DNA from: Deltaproteobacteria bacterium
GTDB lineage: Bacteria; Desulfobacterota; DSM-4660; Desulfatiglandales; HGW-15
Reading direction: 5' to 3'
DNA length: 64,000 bases
NCBI GenBank assembly: GCA_020060215.1
Contig: JAGVAP010000079.1
Location: 1 to 64,000 of the forward strand
The notes beneath the pieces were generated by a model. That model made no database searches. It was not told where the DNA came from and worked only from the letters and a program-made list of their open reading frames with translations. The translations under genes and the position numbers were made by a program. Below, in pieces: positions 24,335 through 34,100 of this stretch. Numbering within the stretch: position 1 is the first letter of the stretch; the number at the start of each line of letters is the position of its first letter.

Positions 24335-24919
24335 ATGAAGAAGTGGATCGACAGTAAAATCGGCGGGCCGCTCCTCGTGGTGGCCCTCATCATGGCCGGG
24401 ATCTTCGCGGTTCAGCTCGCGGTGGCGGCGAACGGCACCTTCACCACCAACAAGCACTGGAAGGCCAAATGGGAGAGGTTCAGCGCAACGGCCGGGGAAA
24501 GCATCAGCCTCGGGGACGCGGTGGCCCTCAACCGCTACAGCGGGAAGGCGTACAAGGCGGACGCGGATGACGCGGACAGAAGACCTGCGGTTGGATTCGC
24601 CGGAAACAGTGTTTCGGCGAACGGCACGCTGGAGATCGTGCGGCGGGGGCTACTCTCCGGGATGCCTTGCGGGCTCGGCACCGAATCGTCAAACGCGGTG
24701 ACCCCCATTGGGACCCCCATTGTCCTTTCAACAGTGCAGGGACACGTTACCGTGTTCCAAACAGCTACCACGGGGGTCAGCCAGACCGTGGGTTATGCCT
24801 GGCCTCTTTCCGACCAGGCGGCCAAGGCCGGAGTGACCACGGGTACGGATACCTACCTGGTTGACCTGAATGCACCCCGGAGCGGCTCGTCCGGAGTCGC
24901 CTCGGGACAGTGGTATTAG
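24335..24919 (+). CDS. Probable capsid decoration-type protein with N-terminal signal/anchor
   Basis: The 194-aa product starts MKKWIDSKIGGPLLVVALIM, a basic start plus hydrophobic stretch ending in AVAANG, i.e. a signal peptide or anchor. The rest (GESISLGDAVALNRYSGKAY, then GLLSGMPCG, ending GSSGVASGQWY) is beta-rich and resembles head decoration proteins that follow the capsid gene. A signal sequence on a tailed-phage head protein is odd because heads assemble in the cytoplasm. A strong AGGAGG precedes the ATG at 24335. Confidence 0.55.
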   Translation: MKKWIDSKIGGPLLVVALIMAGIFAVQLAVAANGTFTTNKHWKAKWERFSATAGESISLGDAVALNRYSGKAYKADADDADRRPAVGFAGNSVSANGTLEIVRRGLLSGMPCGLGTESSNAVTPIGTPIVLSTVQGHVTVFQTATTGVSQTVGYAWPLSDQAAKAGVTTGTDTYLVDLNAPRSGSSGVASGQWY

Positions 24920-24951
24920 GGGGCGCAGAACGCGCGGAGTCGGAGGGGCGT

Positions 24952-25380
24952 ATGCCAACCTACGTATTTAGCCATAACTTGCGATCCTGGGCCATCCTGG
25001 GCCTATTTGCCGCCCTGATTCTAGCCGCTCCCAGGATGGTCCAGGGATCGGATAGGAAGACCGGGAACAAGGTCTTCGAGGCAAGCGCCGCCCATACTGC
25101 AGGAACGGAGTACTCGACCGGTTTCCTGGTGGAGAATTACGCCGAGGGGGTCCTGCTGGTCAATGTTTCGGCCATGACCGGGACCCCTGCCCTCCGCCTG
25201 GTCGCGGAGACCTCGGAGGATAACGAGACGTACTACTACCATTCGGAGATCGCGACCATTACCGCCACGGGGGCGACGGCCTACCCGATCACCAACTTCG
25301 GGAAGTACCTGCGGATGAAAGAGGTGATCAGCGGGACGACGGACGTCACCTTCAAGATCGAGGGGGTTTTCAAGAATTGA
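24952..25380 (+). CDS. Small virion-region protein with N-terminal signal/anchor
   Basis: The 142-aa protein begins MPTYVFSHNLRSWAILGLFA with a hydrophobic stretch ending near PRMVQGS, so it looks exported or anchored. The remaining part is beta-rich (YSTGFLVENYAEGVLLVNVS, then YPITNFGKYLRM) and resembles single-domain beta-sandwich proteins of heads or tails. It overlaps the next gene by 4 bp, showing it belongs to the structural operon. Function is unknown. Confidence 0.5.
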   Translation: MPTYVFSHNLRSWAILGLFAALILAAPRMVQGSDRKTGNKVFEASAAHTAGTEYSTGFLVENYAEGVLLVNVSAMTGTPALRLVAETSEDNETYYYHSEIATITATGATAYPITNFGKYLRMKEVISGTTDVTFKIEGVFKN

Positions 25381-26066
25381 ACCGGCAGGACTACATCGAG
25401 GCGGTGCGGAAACTCGTGCCGGGGGAGCTGCCCCTTGGAGAGCCGGACATCATCCTGGCCATCAGCCAGGGGCTGAAGACCTATTCGCGGCACAAGCCGA
25501 GGCGCGTGGTCGAGGACGTGGCCGGAGACGGCGGGTTCGACTACCCGGTTTCGGGGCTCGGGTACTGGTCGGATGAATTCAGCGTGGTGAAACAGATCGA
25601 GTATCCGGTTGACGACACCGACCAAACAGCCGACCTGCTGCTGGACGAGCAGTGGCACATTTACGAGAAGCCCGCGGGGAAGACGATCCGGTTCCTGGAT
25701 GAAAAGCCCGCTTCGGATGAAAGCTTCAGGGTGACTTATACGGGCCTCCATACGTGCACCGACGGCGCTTGCACGATTCCCTCGATCGACGAGGAGGCGG
25801 TCCAGGCCCTTTGCGCTTCGAACTTTGCCGACATGCTGTCGACCTACTTCGCCCAGACCGGGGACAGCACCATCGAGGCGGACGTGGTCGACCACAAGAG
25901 CAAGTCGGAGCAGTACTCCTCGAGGGCCAAGGCCCTCAGAAAGTTCTACTACGACCACATCGGCATCAAGGAAGGGGTGCCCAGGGCGGCCTGCGTTACC
26001 CATGACCAGGACAAGGCGCCGAGCTGGGGGGCGGACAGGCTCACCCACAAGAGGAAAGAGCGATAG
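25377..26066 (+). CDS. Head-tail connector/adaptor-like protein
   Basis: The 229-aa product starts at TTG 25377, overlapping the previous stop. N-terminal helices (MNRQDYIEAVRKLVPGELPL) and a later LCASNFADMLSTYFAQTGD helix resemble gp6-like connector proteins that sit under the portal. A central beta part carries TYTGLHTCTDGACTIPSIDE. Assignment rests mainly on position between capsid and tail completion genes. Confidence 0.5.
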   Translation: MNRQDYIEAVRKLVPGELPLGEPDIILAISQGLKTYSRHKPRRVVEDVAGDGGFDYPVSGLGYWSDEFSVVKQIEYPVDDTDQTADLLLDEQWHIYEKPAGKTIRFLDEKPASDESFRVTYTGLHTCTDGACTIPSIDEEAVQALCASNFADMLSTYFAQTGDSTIEADVVDHKSKSEQYSSRAKALRKFYYDHIGIKEGVPRAACVTHDQDKAPSWGADRLTHKRKER

Positions 26067-26069
26067 CCC

Positions 26070-26561
26070 ATGTTCGAGCCGAAGCTGAAGATCGACATCT
26101 CGGCCCTCGAAAACCTCGGCCGGAAGTACCCGAAGGCCTCCAGGGAGGCGAGGATCGCGAAGATCACCGAGGCCCTCATGGTGATCGAGCGGGAGGTGGT
26201 GATCCGGACGCCTTATGGCGCCGGGCCTATCCACCTTCGTGAAGCCTGGACGGACCGGGTCTCGGTTTCGGGCGAGAGGGTCATGGGGGTATTCGGCAAC
26301 CCGCTCGAGTACGCGGAGCCGGTCGAGCTGGGGACCAAGCCCCACTTTCCGCCGATCGGACCGATTGAGCATTGGGTGGAGAGGAAGCTCGGGATCGAGG
26401 GGAGCGACGCTAGAGCAGTGGCGTTCCTGATCGCCAGGGCGATTTCCAGACGGGGGACAAAAGGGGCCGGGATGCTGGAGAAGGGTTTTGAAGCTTCTCA
26501 AGGCGTGGTCATGGCCATTCTGAACGAGATCCCGGCGGAAATCGTGCGGAGGATCGGATGA
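26070..26561 (+). CDS. HK97 gp10-like / virion morphogenesis protein
   Basis: The 163-aa protein shows the tail-completion pattern: IEREVVIRTPYGAGPIHLRE (the R-T-P-x-G-x-G-x-L-R signature of gp10-type proteins), then GNPLEYAEPVELGTKPHFPP with a C-terminal LEKGFEAS helix. Such proteins form the head-tail joining ring. It overlaps the next gene by 4 bp. Confidence 0.7.
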   Translation: MFEPKLKIDISALENLGRKYPKASREARIAKITEALMVIEREVVIRTPYGAGPIHLREAWTDRVSVSGERVMGVFGNPLEYAEPVELGTKPHFPPIGPIEHWVERKLGIEGSDARAVAFLIARAISRRGTKGAGMLEKGFEASQGVVMAILNEIPAEIVRRIG

Positions 26562-27055
26562 CGGGCATGGCTGAGATTAGAGAGCAGATTGCGGCCATCC
26601 TGGCAGCGGTCGAGGGCGTGGGCGTGGTTCACCAGTACCAAAGATGGTCGTCTGAATGGAAGAAGCTGCTGGATCTCTTCAAGCACACGGATGGGGACGG
26701 TGTGCAGCGGATCAACGGGCAAATGATCACCCGGTACGCAACGAGCCAGCGGAAGGTCACGCTCGGGGAAAAAGAGCGCGCCCATATTTTCCTGATTAGG
26801 GGTGTCTATTCCCTCAAAGACGAGGAGGCGACAGAGCACGAGTATCAGGCGATCCTGGAAAGGGCGGTGAATGCTTTCGACGAGGAGGAGAACGTGACGC
26901 TCAAAGACACGTGCCTCACAACCATACCGGACTGGGGGCCGATGGCCGATTCGGCGGGGCTTCAGATCATGCTGGTGGAACCCCGTCTTTTCGGAAGCGT
27001 GCTCTGCCACTACTCGGAATGCAGGATATGCGCGATCGAAAGAGTGGAGGATTAG
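26558..27055 (+). CDS. Tail terminator-like protein
   Basis: The 165-aa protein begins MTGMAEIREQIAAILAAVEG followed by a beta-rich body (ERAHIFLIRGVYSLKDEEAT, then AILERAVNAFDEEENVTL). This helix-then-sheet arrangement and the position after a gp10-like gene match tail terminator (gpU-like) proteins that cap the tail tube. No specific family motif is visible. Confidence 0.5.
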   Translation: MTGMAEIREQIAAILAAVEGVGVVHQYQRWSSEWKKLLDLFKHTDGDGVQRINGQMITRYATSQRKVTLGEKERAHIFLIRGVYSLKDEEATEHEYQAILERAVNAFDEEENVTLKDTCLTTIPDWGPMADSAGLQIMLVEPRLFGSVLCHYSECRICAIERVED

Positions 27056-27057
27056 CG

Positions 27058-27240
27058 ATGGGTTTCGTCTTGAAAAAAAACACGGAGGAGTTCCAGGTGG
27101 TGGATGGGCCCCTAGCCGGAAGGAAGTTCAAGCGGGGCAAGGTATACGGGGAGATCCCCGAGGGCGAGGCGCACCGTTTCGAAAAGCTGGAAGACGTCTC
27201 GCGCAGAGAAGCGGAGACGCAGAGGGGTAAAAAGAAATGA
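27058..27240 (+). CDS. Small (60 aa) phage protein with repeat-derived tail
   Basis: MGFVLKKNTEEFQVVDGPLA leads into a GRKFKRGKVYGEIPEGEAHR segment that looks like a small beta-fold. The last 13 residues (SRREAETQRGKKK) are encoded by a CTCGCGCAGAGAAGCGGAGACGCAGAGG dispersed repeat at 27201-27230. The stop overlaps the next ATG. The function is unknown. Confidence 0.55.
   Translation: MGFVLKKNTEEFQVVDGPLAGRKFKRGKVYGEIPEGEAHRFEKLEDVSRREAETQRGKKK
27201..27232. repeat. CTCGCGCAGAGAAGCGGAGACG dispersed repeat inside a gene end
   Basis: The repeat tctcgcgcagagaagcggag plus acgcagaggg is translated as the C-terminus of the 60-aa protein, showing that these elements can be absorbed into coding ends. 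Confidence 0.7.
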
Positions 27241-28514
27241 GAAACTTCATGGCGACGCACAACCTGATCGCGGTTTCGGCCAACAACAAGGAGACCGCCA
27301 TCAATACCGAGCAGACCCTGGACACGACCCTCCTTTGCGACATGGGGGACGTGATCAATCTGGAGCCCCGAAGGGAGAGCAACGCCGGGGAGGCGACCGG
27401 TTACGAGGAGCCGGACCTGGTCTATGACCTGGGCGCGAAGTCGGGGGCCCGGTTCACCTTCAATAAGGCCCAGCCGCAGCACTTTGCCTTCCTTATGGCC
27501 TATGCGCTGGGGTCGATCGCCACGGCCGCGGCCGGAACCGGGTACCAGCACACGATCACGCCGATCGCCGGGGACCTGGACGCGGACCGGTCCAACCCGT
27601 CTTTTACCGCGGCGATGCGGTTCGGATCCACCGTGCTAAAGAGACGGTTCGCCTCGATGTTCGTGGACGGGTTCACGGCCACATTCAGCAAGGATGAATG
27701 GTGCAAGATTCTCGCGGACATCAAGGGCACCGGGAAGGTCAGCGACAACATCGTCGAGGAGACGGTCAACGCCTATGCGGATGCCACAAGCCTTACGCTT
27801 GCGGCCAATGCGGTGCAGGGCGCGAGCGCGGCGGCCAGGCTGAACAACGTGCAGCGGATCCGGGTGGAGCTGACGGCGGGGCAGTGGACGGAGGTTACCT
27901 ATTCGGCGGTCTCCGATGCCACGCCTGCGGTGATCACCATTTCGGCACCGAGCGTTTCACACGTGCTCAAGGATTACAAGATCCTCTACATCCCGAGCGA
28001 GGCGGCATGGTGCACGTTCCCGGCCCGGGTGACGGAGACTCCGCTCAGGGTATCACAAATGACCCTGAAGCTCGGGGGCACCTGGGACGGGTCGGCCTTC
28101 CAGGGCGGGCGGTCCATGACGGCGGAGATCAAACAGCTTGAATGGACGTTCAAGAACGGGATAGAGCCGGAGTTCGTTCCGGGGGCCGGGGGGACTTATG
28201 CGGCACGGGCCCTGCGGGAAGGAAGGACCCAGAGCATCAAGCTGGACCGGGAATTCAGGGAGTACATCCTCCAGCAGCACATCGACGACAACGATGAGTT
28301 CGGGCTCTACATCCTTGCCGAGGGTGCGGTCTACGACAGCCCGCACAAGTACCAGGTGGAGCTGATCTTCCCGGCAGTAGCGGTCTTGAGCGCGCCGATC
28401 AGTGTGGACGGAAAGCGGTTGGCCGAGGCCGGGGACCTGCTGGTGCTGGAGGACAGCACGTATGGGTCGGTGATCGCGAAGGTGAAGAACCTGCAAGCCA
28501 CGTATGCTGCATAA
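27237..28514 (+). CDS. Major tail tube protein
   Basis: The 425-aa protein has the layout of siphophage tail tube subunits: an N-terminal strand region with RRESNAGEATGYEEPDLVYD, TFNKAQPQHFAFLMAYALGS, a beta-rich inserted domain (AVITISAPSVSHVLKDYKIL), and a C-terminal strand part (YQVELIFPAVAVLSAPISVD). It is longer than a minimal tube protein (about 200-250 aa), perhaps due to an inserted Ig-like domain. Position before two small chaperone-like genes and the tape measure supports the call. The first ATG (27237) is coupled to the previous stop; a second in-frame ATG at 27249 (MATHNLIAV) is also possible. Confidence 0.7.
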   Translation: MRNFMATHNLIAVSANNKETAINTEQTLDTTLLCDMGDVINLEPRRESNAGEATGYEEPDLVYDLGAKSGARFTFNKAQPQHFAFLMAYALGSIATAAAGTGYQHTITPIAGDLDADRSNPSFTAAMRFGSTVLKRRFASMFVDGFTATFSKDEWCKILADIKGTGKVSDNIVEETVNAYADATSLTLAANAVQGASAAARLNNVQRIRVELTAGQWTEVTYSAVSDATPAVITISAPSVSHVLKDYKILYIPSEAAWCTFPARVTETPLRVSQMTLKLGGTWDGSAFQGGRSMTAEIKQLEWTFKNGIEPEFVPGAGGTYAARALREGRTQSIKLDREFREYILQQHIDDNDEFGLYILAEGAVYDSPHKYQVELIFPAVAVLSAPISVDGKRLAEAGDLLVLEDSTYGSVIAKVKNLQATYAA

Positions 28515-28515
28515 A

Positions 28516-28555
28516 GAACATCTCGCGCATAGGCGCTGAGACGCAGAGGGGGGGA
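28516..28555. repeat. CTCGCGCATAGGCGCTGAGACG dispersed repeat
   Basis: The gap atctcgcgcataggcgctga followed by gacgcagagggggg ends in the ribosome site of the next gene. Confidence 0.7.
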
Positions 28556-28556
28556 T

Positions 28557-28988
28557 ATGGCAAGACGACTGGGAGACGAACCGAACGAGCTGCGGGTCCG
28601 GGACAATCTCTCCGGGAGCGAGATCGTGCTCTACTACCGCATGCCCACGACCGAGGAGAACATCCGTTACACAAACGCCCTGGTCCGCAGGGAGGGGAAC
28701 AAGCTGGTATCCAGGCAGGGCGAGACCCGGCAAAAGTACGGGGCGGCGATTCTGGTCGGGATCCGGGATGGGGACTTCGAGAGAAAGATCGGCGAAAAAT
28801 ACGTGCCGATCTCCAGCACGCACGGGTCCGAGGGCTACGACCCGGAATGGAAAGCGCATGTGAAAAAGCACGCCTCGGACCTGGTCGAGCTTCTGGCCGT
28901 GCATGTGTTCGAGCGCCCGGCCGAGGCCCTCGAGGGGGAGAAGGCAGAGAACGAAGAAGACCAGGGGGAGAGCCCTGAAAAAAACTGA
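28557..28988 (+). CDS. Tail assembly chaperone-like protein
   Basis: The 143-aa product carries YYRMPTTEENIRYTNALVRR near residue 27 and a KHASDLVELLAVHVFER helix, ending in an acidic disordered tail (GEKAENEEDQGESPEKN). Proteins of this size and charge lie between tail tube and tape measure genes as chaperones. The stop overlaps the next start (TGATG); there is no clear slippery site for a programmed frameshift between them. Confidence 0.55.
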   Translation: MARRLGDEPNELRVRDNLSGSEIVLYYRMPTTEENIRYTNALVRREGNKLVSRQGETRQKYGAAILVGIRDGDFERKIGEKYVPISSTHGSEGYDPEWKAHVKKHASDLVELLAVHVFERPAEALEGEKAENEEDQGESPEKN

Positions 28989-29263
28989 TGGAGGATCTCC
29001 GGGCCCTGCGCTCGGGGATCTGCAGCAGGAAGGAAGAGGAGAAGTGTTGCAACGAATTCGGCGACAACCTGGACTGGGCATGCGCGAACTGCGGAAAGAA
29101 GAAGAGCGCGGAAGACCTCGACATCAGCCCATACACCATAAAGATGCTCAGGGTCCGGCTCTTGAGGTTGGGCGGATATCCGTTTAAGCGAAACGATCTC
29201 ACTCCGGAGGAGTGGGAAGATCAGGGGAAAATCGAACAATGGCTGCTAACACCGGAACAATAA
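28988..29263 (+). CDS. Second tail-chaperone-position protein with Cys cluster
   Basis: The 91-aa protein contains SGICSRKEEEKCCNEFGDNL and WACANCGKKK, a possible zinc site, then SPYTIKMLRVRLLRLGGYPF and an NDLTPEEWEDQGKIEQWL tail typical of gpT/gp14-like second chaperone proteins. It overlaps the tape measure gene by 25 bp. Confidence 0.5.
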   Translation: MEDLRALRSGICSRKEEEKCCNEFGDNLDWACANCGKKKSAEDLDISPYTIKMLRVRLLRLGGYPFKRNDLTPEEWEDQGKIEQWLLTPEQ

Positions 29264-30536
29264 GGCTCGAGCTGGTGGTCGACGACAAGGGGTCGGTGGC
29301 GCTGAGCAACGCAGCACTGAAGGGGATCTTCGCGCTCGACCGCCTTCGCGTCAAATCGAGCATGGTCGCGCGTCTCATGCGTTCGTCGTTCGCGTCGGTC
29401 AAGAGTGGCATCGGCGGCATTATCGACAAGCTCATGAACTGGAAGACCGCCCTAGCCTCGCTGGTGGGGTTCGGGGGGTTCGGCCTGCTGGCAAATCAGA
29501 CTATCAACGGGGCTTCAAGCTTCGAGAACATGCGCCTCTCCCTCGACACAATGACCAAGGGCCAGGGAGCGACAACGCTGAACCAGCTGAACGAATGGGC
29601 CCTCAAGATGCCTGTGAATACCCAGAAAGCGGTGCAGAGCTTCATTATGATGAGGGCTATGGGTCTGGACCCGACGCTCGCCCAGATGACCACCCTTGTG
29701 GACACCATGAGCGCCCTGGGGGGCAATGCGGAGACGCTGGAAGGGATCGCCCGGGCGCTCGGCCAGATCCAGACCAAGGGCAAGGTGAGCGCGGAAGAGC
29801 TGATGCAGCTCGCGGAGCGCGGAGTGCCCGTGTTCGAAATCCTGCGGGAGCGGTTCGGGGAGGTTGACACGTCTTCCCTCAACGCGGCCCAGGCGATCGA
29901 GGCCATTTTTGCGGGTCTCGATGAGCGCTTCGGGGGGATGAGCAAGAAGCAGCAGAATGCCTGAGCGGGATGGTCGAGAGCGTCAAGAGCTACTGGACCG
30001 AGGTTCAAAGGCTCATCATGGAATCGGGTCTCTTCGACTTCATGAAGGAGAAGCTGTCCGGCCTGGTTGACTGGCTCGATAGAGCGAAGTGGAGCGGCCA
30101 GATGCAGGACTTCGCCAAGGGACTCTCCGACTGGATCGTCGGGAAGCTGAAGGAGGTGGAGAGCTACGTCAAATCCATACAGGTCTCGTTCAAGGAATGG
30201 GAACCCGCCTTGAAAGACGTTGCTTCGTTCCTCTCAGGCTTGCTCACCCTGGCCAAAGGAATTGCGTGGGCATTCAACGTCGCGGGCAAAGCCCTGGGGA
30301 CAGGGGGCGCCATGCTTTATGGCCTTTCCGAAGAGGCCGGGACCGGGCCGGGGGATATGCATGGAGGAGCAGAGCCTTACGAGCATGGTGGTGCGGAGCA
30401 AGAGACCGGGTGGAGGCCTTTCATTGGCGGGGCCGGTACGACCGTGAACAACTATTTCAACCAGAATATCAGCCGCTCGGACGCGGTTGCGATCGCAACC
30501 GAGACAGAGCGGCAGAGCTATAGGGACGGGGAATAA
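29239..30536 (+). pseudogene. Tape measure protein, interrupted by a frameshift at about 29960
   Basis: The first frame (29239-29964) gives MAANTGTIRLELVVDDKGSV, a hydrophobic helix near LASLVGFGGFGLLANQTING, and the tape-measure signature ENMRLSLDTMTKGQGATTLN. It stops after KKQQNA. The second frame (from about 29961) continues LSGMVESVKSYWTEVQRLI, so one C is missing from a CC(C) run at 29960-29961. The joined protein would have about 432 residues, short for a siphophage and predicting a short tail. It ends AVAIATETERQSYRDGE. If the frameshift is real, functional tails could not form. Confidence 0.75.
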
Positions 30537-30913
30537 TGGCTGCGCCCATCTTCCGAAAAAGCGGATACAGCGATCTGACCCTGAGTAAGCTCATCTATGG
30601 GCTGGACCGGCCGCAGACCAAGGTGCAGGTGAAAGAGCGGACCGCGGGCGGCGAGCTGCAGGTGGAAGACCTGGGGGTCACGATTCGTGAGCGCGTACTG
30701 CCGATGTCGAAGCTCACGGATACCGAGGTGGCTGACTTCAGGACCTGGCACGATACGGTGCTGGACGGCGCCGTAGAGACCTTCACCTTCATCGATGAGG
30801 ACGGCACGAGCCACACGGCCAGGTGGGTGGACGACACGTTCAGGGCGCCCAGGACCTCGTACAACCGCAACAACCCGGATGCGATAACGCTGGAGATCGT
30901 TTCAACGCCGTAA
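30536..30913 (+). CDS. Distal tail/baseplate-type protein
   Basis: This 125-aa protein is beta-rich (TKVQVKERTAGGELQVEDLG, FTFIDEDGTSHTARWVDDTF) and sits between tape measure and the large tail-tip gene. Small distal-tail proteins occupy this place. The start overlaps the tape-measure stop. No catalytic residues are visible. Confidence 0.5.
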   Translation: MAAPIFRKSGYSDLTLSKLIYGLDRPQTKVQVKERTAGGELQVEDLGVTIRERVLPMSKLTDTEVADFRTWHDTVLDGAVETFTFIDEDGTSHTARWVDDTFRAPRTSYNRNNPDAITLEIVSTP

Positions 30914-30940
30914 AAGACGTTGGAAGTTGGAGGTTAGAGG
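30914..30940. repeat. GTTGGAGGTTAGAG repeat supplying a start and RBS
   Basis: A degenerate tandem, gttggaagttggaggttaga then ggttgg, fills the gap. Its AGAGG acts as ribosome site and its TTG as start of the next gene. Confidence 0.55.
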
Positions 30941-31123
30941 TTGGAGGCAAAAGACATCAAGATTGGCGACACGGTGAGGGTACCAAATGAGTTCACGCGG
31001 CCGGGATCCCCGCGGGTGCAGGCCACGGTGACCAAGGTGGACCCACCCTGGGTGTGGGTGCGGTTTGACTACGTGGGGAAACAGCGGAGCAGCAAGCACC
31101 GCATTGAAGAAGTAAGCAGCTAA
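30941..31123 (+). CDS. 60-aa SH3/KOW-like phage protein
   Basis: Starts at TTG 30941. The product MEAKDIKIGDTVRVPNEFTR plus VQATVTKVDPPWVWVRFDYV is a small beta-barrel with alternating hydrophobics like SH3/KOW domains. It ends in a basic-acidic KHRIEEVSS. The role within the tail operon is unknown. Confidence 0.5.
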   Translation: MEAKDIKIGDTVRVPNEFTRPGSPRVQATVTKVDPPWVWVRFDYVGKQRSSKHRIEEVSS

Positions 31124-31156
31124 CCTCAGCGCCTCTGCGTCTCTGCGCGAGAACCT
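31124..31156. repeat. Inverted CTCGCGCAGAGACGCAGAGGCGC dispersed repeat
   Basis: The gap cagcgcctctgcgtctctgc then gcgagaacc is the reverse complement of the family consensus, so these repeats occur in both orientations. Confidence 0.75.
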
Positions 31157-31165
31157 GGTTTTTGA

Positions 31166-34100
31166 ATGAGATCCGATTTAAGCGCACAATTTCAAGCGGC
31201 AATGAACGCCTCAGGCAGGAGGCCGCGCCTGCTCTCCATCTGGCATTTCGACGATGGGGACGTGTACGTCAGCGACCAGACCCTGGGCGCTGCGGACGGG
31301 CTCGATAACGAGTACCAGGCCCTGGTGGAGGACTGGGGGAAGATAGGGGACGTCGGGGATCCCCGCGACCCGTACTCGAGCGAGATCCGGCAGTGCACCA
31401 TTACCTTGTGGAACGGCGGGGACAACCCGTTCAGCGATCGCTTTCTCTCCCAGGATCCGGAGAACGTGCTGGTCGATGTGTACCAGTGGTTCTACGGCCT
31501 GGCCGAGTCGCACAAGGCGCTGATCGACCGGTTCGTCTGCCAGGACCCGATCGGGACCGAGGAGGTGAGCCGTCTGCTGCGGGTCGACCTGGTCTCGCTG
31601 CCAATGCGATACGACGGGCCGGTGGGGGACGTGATAAAGCTGGCGGACTGGCCGAACTCCAAGGAGGAAGACCTTGGCAAGTATATTCAGCTCGTGATCG
31701 GCGCGCCCGGGTACGTGCGATCGCTCTGCGTGCGGACCGCGCCCAAGGCGACGCTGTTGGGCTCCATCCTTGCGGACACCACGGAGATCACGGCGAACGA
31801 GGACCTGGACGCGGAGGGGTTTGCGCAGACCGGCTCTCTGCAGATCGGCAATGAGCGGATGACTTACTCCTCGAGGACGGGTGACACATTTTACATCTCG
31901 CAGCGCGGGGCCCTCGGCACGATCGCGGCCGAGCATCTGAACCAGGAAGAGATCCAGCAGCACGTGACGGATTTCACCTATGTGCTCTCACGCGGGCCGG
32001 TGAGCTCCATCGGGAACGTGAAGGTGGCCGGGCTGCTCGCACCGGGCTCGATTTACACCGCATATCCCGTGCTCAACCCGGCGAGAGTGGTCTTCTCCGA
32101 AAAACCCTACGCCCTCGATTATGCGAAGGGCTCGGCATTCCTGGAAATGCAATTCGACGCGGTCGCCGGCGACAACAATGCTCTCTATCCGCACCTCGCT
32201 TATGATCCGGCATCGGTCACCAGCGCGGCCCAGATCAGCGAGAGCACTCCGCGGTTGTCCCTGAACCAGGTGACCTCAAACCCGGACCGGGGCGAAATCG
32301 TGAAAGCGTACCTCATGGTGGAGTGGTTCGCGCAGAGCGCGGCCCTGCAGCATGACCGTGTAAAAGTAACCCTCAACGGCGCCGTGCTGGGGTACCTGGA
32401 GCGGCCGAGCGAGGAGGAGCAGCTCTCGATCGACGCCGAGGTCGATATCGATCATGGCCATTCGCACACCCTCAGCGGGGAGCACTCCCATTTTTTGACT
32501 GATCCGACGTTCGGAACCCAGGAAAGCCCGCACGGCCATGCCAGCACCGTATCTGAGCAGACCAGGCGGCATGCAAGCGCGCAGTTGAGCCTGCCATACA
32601 ATCAGACGGGGGCGGTCACAATCAACGGCCCGGCCAGTTTTAACTCGGCGACCCTGCATTGTCGTACGTCGCCCAATTATGGATGCAGCGTGCTCATCAA
32701 CGGGAGCTGGGTGTTGACCGGAAGCGGGGATAGCTACATCGGCGTGAACGTGAGTCCTGGAACCATTTCTCTTACATTCAAAAACACCCAGGCATCCGGC
32801 TTTACGCAGATGATTTATGAGATCTGGATCGATTACGTGATCACATCGGTGATTCAGCCCAATGTGACCGGTGTCAGTGTTGCCAAATATTCTAGCGGCT
32901 CGAACGCGCAGGACTCGGACAAGGCAACGACCGACGTGAATGACCTCAGCACCCAGAACCGCGAGGTCGCCCTGAACGGCGCGGAGGTGACAAGCAAGAG
33001 TGTGGTGGAGGCGTTTGATATTACCAGCACCGTCAACCAGGACTGGAGCTGGTTCACCAGCAAAAACGTGAAGATCGAGTACGAGGGAACGATCGACAAC
33101 CAGACCGTGTTCATACTGCACGTGTTTTTCGAAATCGAGTTTCGCCGCGTGGAGCGCGTCTTTTCGGACGATGTGACCGCGGACGTGGAGGGGCTCATCG
33201 ATGACGCGAGCGGGACGTACACCGGCACGCCCAACGCCCTGATCACCCGGCCGGACCACGTCCGGAAATACCTGCTGATGAACCGGGGCGGGCTGCCTGA
33301 GACGAACATCGACACCGATTCTTTCGCGACCGCCGGCGTTCGATATGCGGCGGAGGACTACACTTTCAACGGTGTGCTACCCGGAGATCTCACCGTACGG
33401 GAGGCCGAAAAAAAGCTCTCCCGGGAGTGCCGGTCGCGCTGGTTCTGGGACGCGGGGCAGGCGCTCATCAAGATCCGGGAATTTCAGGGCGACTGGACCT
33501 ATGACAAGACCTGGGTGCAGGCCTCCGCCCCGCTCAGGCTCAAGGGCATGAGCATGGAGCGAAAGAGGGTGCAGGACATCATCAACCGCGTGCATCTCTA
33601 CTACTACCGAGACTGGACCAGCGACGAGACCGGAATCGAGGCGTATCTCTCCATGTCGCCGGCGCAGGACAACGAGAGCATTGCCAGGCATGGGATCCGG
33701 GAGAACCCGGAGAAATTTCGGTTCGACCTGGTGCGCGATGCGGCGATGGCGGCGGACCTGGCCGCATTTTACCTGGAGGACGGGGCGCCGAGCTCGTTCT
33801 ACACCATCGAGGCGTTCTTGCCCGCTTTCGACTTGCAGAAAGAGGACCACATCCGCCTGACCCACGCTTTCACGAACCTGCAGAAGGCGGCCATGAGGAT
33901 CGCCGGCATCGAGCGGGTGTGCGGGAGCGGGAAGCTGCACCGGGCAAACCTGCTGCGGTTCGTGATGGAGACATGGTACAGGCTGATCCAGGTGGCGAAG
34001 CAGGACACAGTGAAGGTGAGTGATCTGCTGCACATCACATTAGCGTTCAATGACACGATTGTCGACGGAGTGGGCGTCTCCGATCTGCTCAAGTTTGGGT